DNA from: Bacteroidales bacterium
GTDB lineage: Bacteria > Bacteroidota > Bacteroidia > Bacteroidales > UBA932
Direction: 5' to 3'
DNA length: 52,708 bases
Assembly (NCBI GenBank): GCA_017400135.1
Contig: JAFPVJ010000016.1
Coordinates: 1-52,708, forward strand
The first letter of the stretch is position 1. The number at the start of each line of letters is the position of its first letter. The position numbers were made by a program, and so were the translations under genes. Positions 50,661 to 52,708 of the stretch are shown one piece after another. The notes under the pieces are model-generated. The model did not search any database. It had not been told where the DNA came from and saw nothing but the letters and a program-made list of their open reading frames with translations.

Positions 50661-50678
50661 CGGAGAGGACGAGAATCG
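50661..50678 (-). other. attachment-site core: 18-bp tRNA 3' end
   Basis: On the minus strand the sequence reads as tRNA positions 56-73: CGATT (T-loop half), CTCGT (T stem 3' strand), CCTCTCC (acceptor 3' strand) and discriminator G. The upstream bases do not fit T54-T55 or the matching 5' strands, and no GGAGAGG acceptor lies within 120 nt, so it is only a fragment. Acceptor GGAGAGG with G73 suggests tRNA-Ser. It separates chromosome (left) from the integrated element (right). Confidence 0.7.
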
Positions 50679-50708
50679 TAAACCAAGTACGAACCCCTTC
50701 ACAAACCC

Positions 50709-50739
50709 TTGCAGGAATGCTTTCTATTGCGTATCTTTG
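50709..50739 (+). promoter_or_regulatory. promoter of the integrase gene
   Basis: TTG (50709-50711), 20 nt, TATCTTTG (50732-50739). Start near 50746 yields a leader of about 64 nt that contains the tandem 11-bp repeats. Confidence 0.75.
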
Positions 50740-50764
50740 CAAACGGGTTCGCTCACCTTTGAGC

Positions 50765-50786
50765 ATTTTTGGGCCATTTTTGGGCC
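50765..50786 (+). repeat. two tandem copies of ATTTTTGGGCC
   Basis: An 11-bp unit is repeated exactly at 50765-50775 and 50776-50786, one helical turn apart, in the integrase leader. Spacing and place suit paired arm-type binding sites for the integrase or an excisionase, or an autoregulatory operator. An AAGGAG Shine-Dalgarno-like sequence (50799-50804) follows, 5 nt before the ATG, which is unusual in this phylum. Confidence 0.65.
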
Positions 50787-50809
50787 ACGATTTTTAACAA
50801 GGAGACGCC

Positions 50810-52174
50810 ATGAAGATCAAGAGAAATGTCAGTTTCAAGCTGAGGGCTTACGGAAAGAACAACGACCTTTTCCAGATTAGGCTCCGCACCACGTTCAATT
50901 CCCAGCGGCTGGACCTCAAGACCGGTTGCCAGATCAATAAGAAATCTGCCTGGGACGAAGAAGCAGAACTGGTCAAGACGGGCTACAAAGGCCCAAAGGG
51001 TGAGACGGCCCTGTCCATCAACAACGAACTCCGGAACATCAAGGACCAGATGGAGTCCACATTCAAGTTCTTTGAGGCCATCGATCAAATCCCCACCCCT
51101 TCCCAGCTTCAGAAGAAGTATGAGGACCGGCTGAACGGATCTGTTCCCCAAAAGCCAGCCCCGGAGCCCAAGAAGGTTCGCAAGCCCAAGGAACACGACT
51201 TCTTTAAGGTCTATGATATGTTCTTGAAAGAATGCGGCGAGAAGAACGCCTGGACGGAAGCCACCTTCGAGAAGATGGAGGCGATGCGCGTCGATCTGAC
51301 CACCTTCAAGAAGAACATCAAGTTCTCCGATCTGACGGAGACCACCTTGACGGAGTTCGTCGCATATATGCGCGACAGCAAGAAGCTTCGCACTCCCCGG
51401 AAAAAGAAGGGAGAAAGAGATGATTATGACCAGGAGGATCTGGTGGGTCTGAAGAACTCCACCATCGAAAAGAAGCTGGGTTACCTCCGCTGGTTCCTGA
51501 ACTGGGCAACCGACCGGGGATACAACACCAACCTTGACTATAAGAAGTTCCATCCGACCCTGAAGATGACGCAGCGGAAGGTCATCTATCTCACCAAGGA
51601 GGAAATCGCTCGCGTCCGCGATCTGGAGCTCTCGGAGGCCCAGGCCTACCTGGATCCCATCCGGGACATCTTCCTGTTCTGCTGCTTCTCCGGCCTCCGC
51701 CACTCCGACGTCAACAACCTCCGCCGCAGCGACATCAAGGGCGACCACATCGAGGTCACGACCGTCAAGACGGCGGACAGCATCTCCATTGAACTGAACA
51801 AGGTTACCAGGGATATTCTGGAGAAATACAAGGATACCCCCTTCAAGGACAACAAGGCCCTGCCGAACTACACCAACCAGGCGATGAACCGCGACATCAA
51901 GGAGCTGTGCAAGCTGGCCGGTATCAATGAGGAGATCCGCGTCACCACCTACAAAGGAAACGTCCGCACTGACAAGATCCAGCCTAAGTGGGAACTGGTC
52001 GGTACCCACACCGGCCGCCGCACCTTTATCGTCAACGCCCTCTCCCTCGGCATCACCCCGAACATCGTGATGAAATGGACCGGCCATTCCGACTACAAAG
52101 CCATGAAGCCCTACATCGACATCGTGGACTCCATCAAGGCGAGTTCGATGACGAAGTTTGATGGGTTGATATAG
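50810..52174 (+). CDS. element integrase, tyrosine recombinase with arm-binding domain
   Basis: A 454-residue phage/ICE-type integrase. Domains: N-terminal arm-DNA-binding beta region (residues 1-95, KIKRNVSFKLRAYGKNNDLF), SAM-like core-binding domain (about 125-215, with KVYDMFLKECGEKNAWTEAT), and catalytic domain with arginine in CFSGLRHSDVNNL, the HxxR-type box GTHTGRRTFIVNA, histidine in KWTGHSDYKAMKPYID and tyrosine in KPYIDIV. Arm-binding plus SAM_5 is the usual architecture of integrases in Bacteroidales mobile elements. Lys-rich, with a strong SD-like site at 50799, unlike the host genes. It is transcribed away from the attachment core. Confidence 0.95.
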   Translation: MKIKRNVSFKLRAYGKNNDLFQIRLRTTFNSQRLDLKTGCQINKKSAWDEEAELVKTGYKGPKGETALSINNELRNIKDQMESTFKFFEAIDQIPTPSQLQKKYEDRLNGSVPQKPAPEPKKVRKPKEHDFFKVYDMFLKECGEKNAWTEATFEKMEAMRVDLTTFKKNIKFSDLTETTLTEFVAYMRDSKKLRTPRKKKGERDDYDQEDLVGLKNSTIEKKLGYLRWFLNWATDRGYNTNLDYKKFHPTLKMTQRKVIYLTKEEIARVRDLELSEAQAYLDPIRDIFLFCCFSGLRHSDVNNLRRSDIKGDHIEVTTVKTADSISIELNKVTRDILEKYKDTPFKDNKALPNYTNQAMNRDIKELCKLAGINEEIRVTTYKGNVRTDKIQPKWELVGTHTGRRTFIVNALSLGITPNIVMKWTGHSDYKAMKPYIDIVDSIKASSMTKFDGLI

Positions 52175-52191
52175 AATTGTTTGCCGAATTG

Positions 52192-52223
52192 TTTGGAATT
52201 ATGCTTCATAAACATTATGTTTG
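52192..52223 (+). promoter_or_regulatory. promoter of the ATPase gene
   Basis: TTTG (52192-52195), 20 nt, TATGTTTG (52216-52223). Start near 52230 leaves about 16 nt before the ATG at 52246. AT-rich region following the integrase stop. Confidence 0.75.
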
Positions 52224-52245
52224 CAGAGCATAATAATTGACAGAA

Positions 52246-52708
52246 ATGAGATTCGTTGACAGAGAGAAAGAAATCGCGCGTCTTCAGCAGCTGCTGAAAG
52301 GCGATTCTCCGTATTTCGTTATCATTCGGGGACGACGCAGAATCGGCAAATCGACTCTGATCGGGAAAGTGCTATGCGAGAAAGATATCTATTATGAGGC
52401 AGACAGGACGGACCCGGTAAACCAGATGGCGGAACTGTCCCGTATGGTAGCTCATGTTATTCCAGGGTTTGATGATGCCGTGTATAAAGATTGGCGGGCA
52501 TTACTCTCTGCCATAAATCATCGTGTGACAGAAAGGATAACCCTCTGCCTTGATGAGTTTCCGTACCTTGCAGAAGGGACGCCTTCACTGCCGTCCATTA
52601 TCCAGGGTCTTTTGGACTCGGATACGGACAAACTGAAATACAACCTGATTCTGTGTGGATCTTCCCAGCAGATGATGTACAACCTCACCCACGACGAGTC
52701 TTCTCCGC
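52246..52708 (+). CDS. P-loop ATPase of the archaeal ATPase/DUF234 type, N-terminal part (3' end outside window)
   Basis: The frame starts at ATG 52246 (MRFVDREKEIARLQQLLKGD) and is open to the window end, 154 codons. Walker A is GRRRIGKST near residues 29-37 and Walker B is ITLCLDEFPYLA near 98-109, followed by the sensor-1-like strand YNLILCGSSQQMM. This is the PF01637 ATPase family (often with a C-terminal DUF234 nuclease-like domain), common as cargo in Bacteroidales accessory regions and linked by some to toxin or defence functions, without proof. It has its own promoter and lower GC than the host genes, as expected for element cargo. Confidence 0.9.
   Translation, partial: MRFVDREKEIARLQQLLKGDSPYFVIIRGRRRIGKSTLIGKVLCEKDIYYEADRTDPVNQMAELSRMVAHVIPGFDDAVYKDWRALLSAINHRVTERITLCLDEFPYLAEGTPSLPSIIQGLLDSDTDKLKYNLILCGSSQQMMYNLTHDESSP

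Larger units (their letters stand above)
50661..52708 (+). mobile_element. left end of an integrated element (right end outside window)
   Basis: Bounded on the left by the tRNA-derived core, it carries a tyrosine integrase gene just inside the boundary, as in Bacteroidales ICEs, mobilizable islands and prophages. The next gene, a P-loop ATPase, continues beyond the window, and sequence from 52175 is more AT-rich than the host. The type of element cannot be told from this end. Confidence 0.65.

Noticed and set aside
50502-50766. Two short minus-strand frames near the attachment site
   Set aside because: They run across the terminator hairpin and the tRNA fragment and have no recognisable features.

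Overview
The window (52.7 kb, GC-rich) comes from a member of the Bacteroidales. Evidence is the fused SecDF, PheS with a Cys-rich insert, many lipoproteins carrying Big_2, BACON, fimbrillin-like, GLUG, Omp28 and DUF6029 modules, and repeated promoters of the Bacteroidetes type (TTG, about 20 nt, TAnnTTTG). The high GC content fits a Rikenellaceae/Alistipes-like or uncultured gut Bacteroidales lineage better than Bacteroides itself; this placement is inference.

Layout. 1-461 is the 3' end of clpB, convergent with murQ. 1326-5179 is a three-gene secreted cassette (metallophosphoesterase, GH37 trehalase-like enzyme, DUF4832-type putative glycosidase). 5188-6481 holds a doubtful small reading frame and a promoter-led membrane protein plus winged-helix regulator pair, closed by a terminator. 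6523-6595 is tRNA-Gly(GCC). 6655-14121 (minus) is an unusual run in which a small periplasmic protein and pheS are followed without gaps by a GH65 enzyme, an OPA-family transporter, a lipoprotein esterase and a CE15-type esterase. 14210-15937 is a C69 dipeptidase, 15938-19732 dnaE and 19803-22871 secDF. 23013-28645 carries a PD40/SPOR envelope protein, a small EF-hand/Ala-Lys-rich protein, an AspT/YidE-type transporter and an M49-like lipoprotein whose zinc site is destroyed.

28735-42352 is the most striking region. An orphan tyrosine recombinase is followed by a promoter and a six-gene run with overlaps or gaps of a few bases. It encodes three lipoproteins with Omp28/thioredoxin-like CxxC domains (two fused to long adhesin-like regions), a fimbrillin/LRR/M64 metallopeptidase, a DUF6029 beta-barrel and a periplasmic TlpA-like thioredoxin. 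It converges on a minus-strand set (45965-42353: 54-aa peptide, fimbrillin-like lipoprotein, M6 peptidase). Together these look like a cell-surface adhesion/proteolysis system with its own thiol-disulfide chemistry.

46011-50505 (minus) holds a LolA-like protein, a lactonase, a Tat-exported Gfo/Idh/MocA oxidoreductase, a ZIP metal transporter and a small lipoprotein. Between the last groups lies a fragment of a decayed membrane protein on the plus strand. From 50661 rightwards an integrated element begins: an 18-bp copy of a tRNA 3' end (att core) with the displaced tRNA's terminator on the chromosomal side, then a promoter, tandem 11-bp repeats, a tyrosine integrase and the start of a P-loop ATPase gene that runs off the window.
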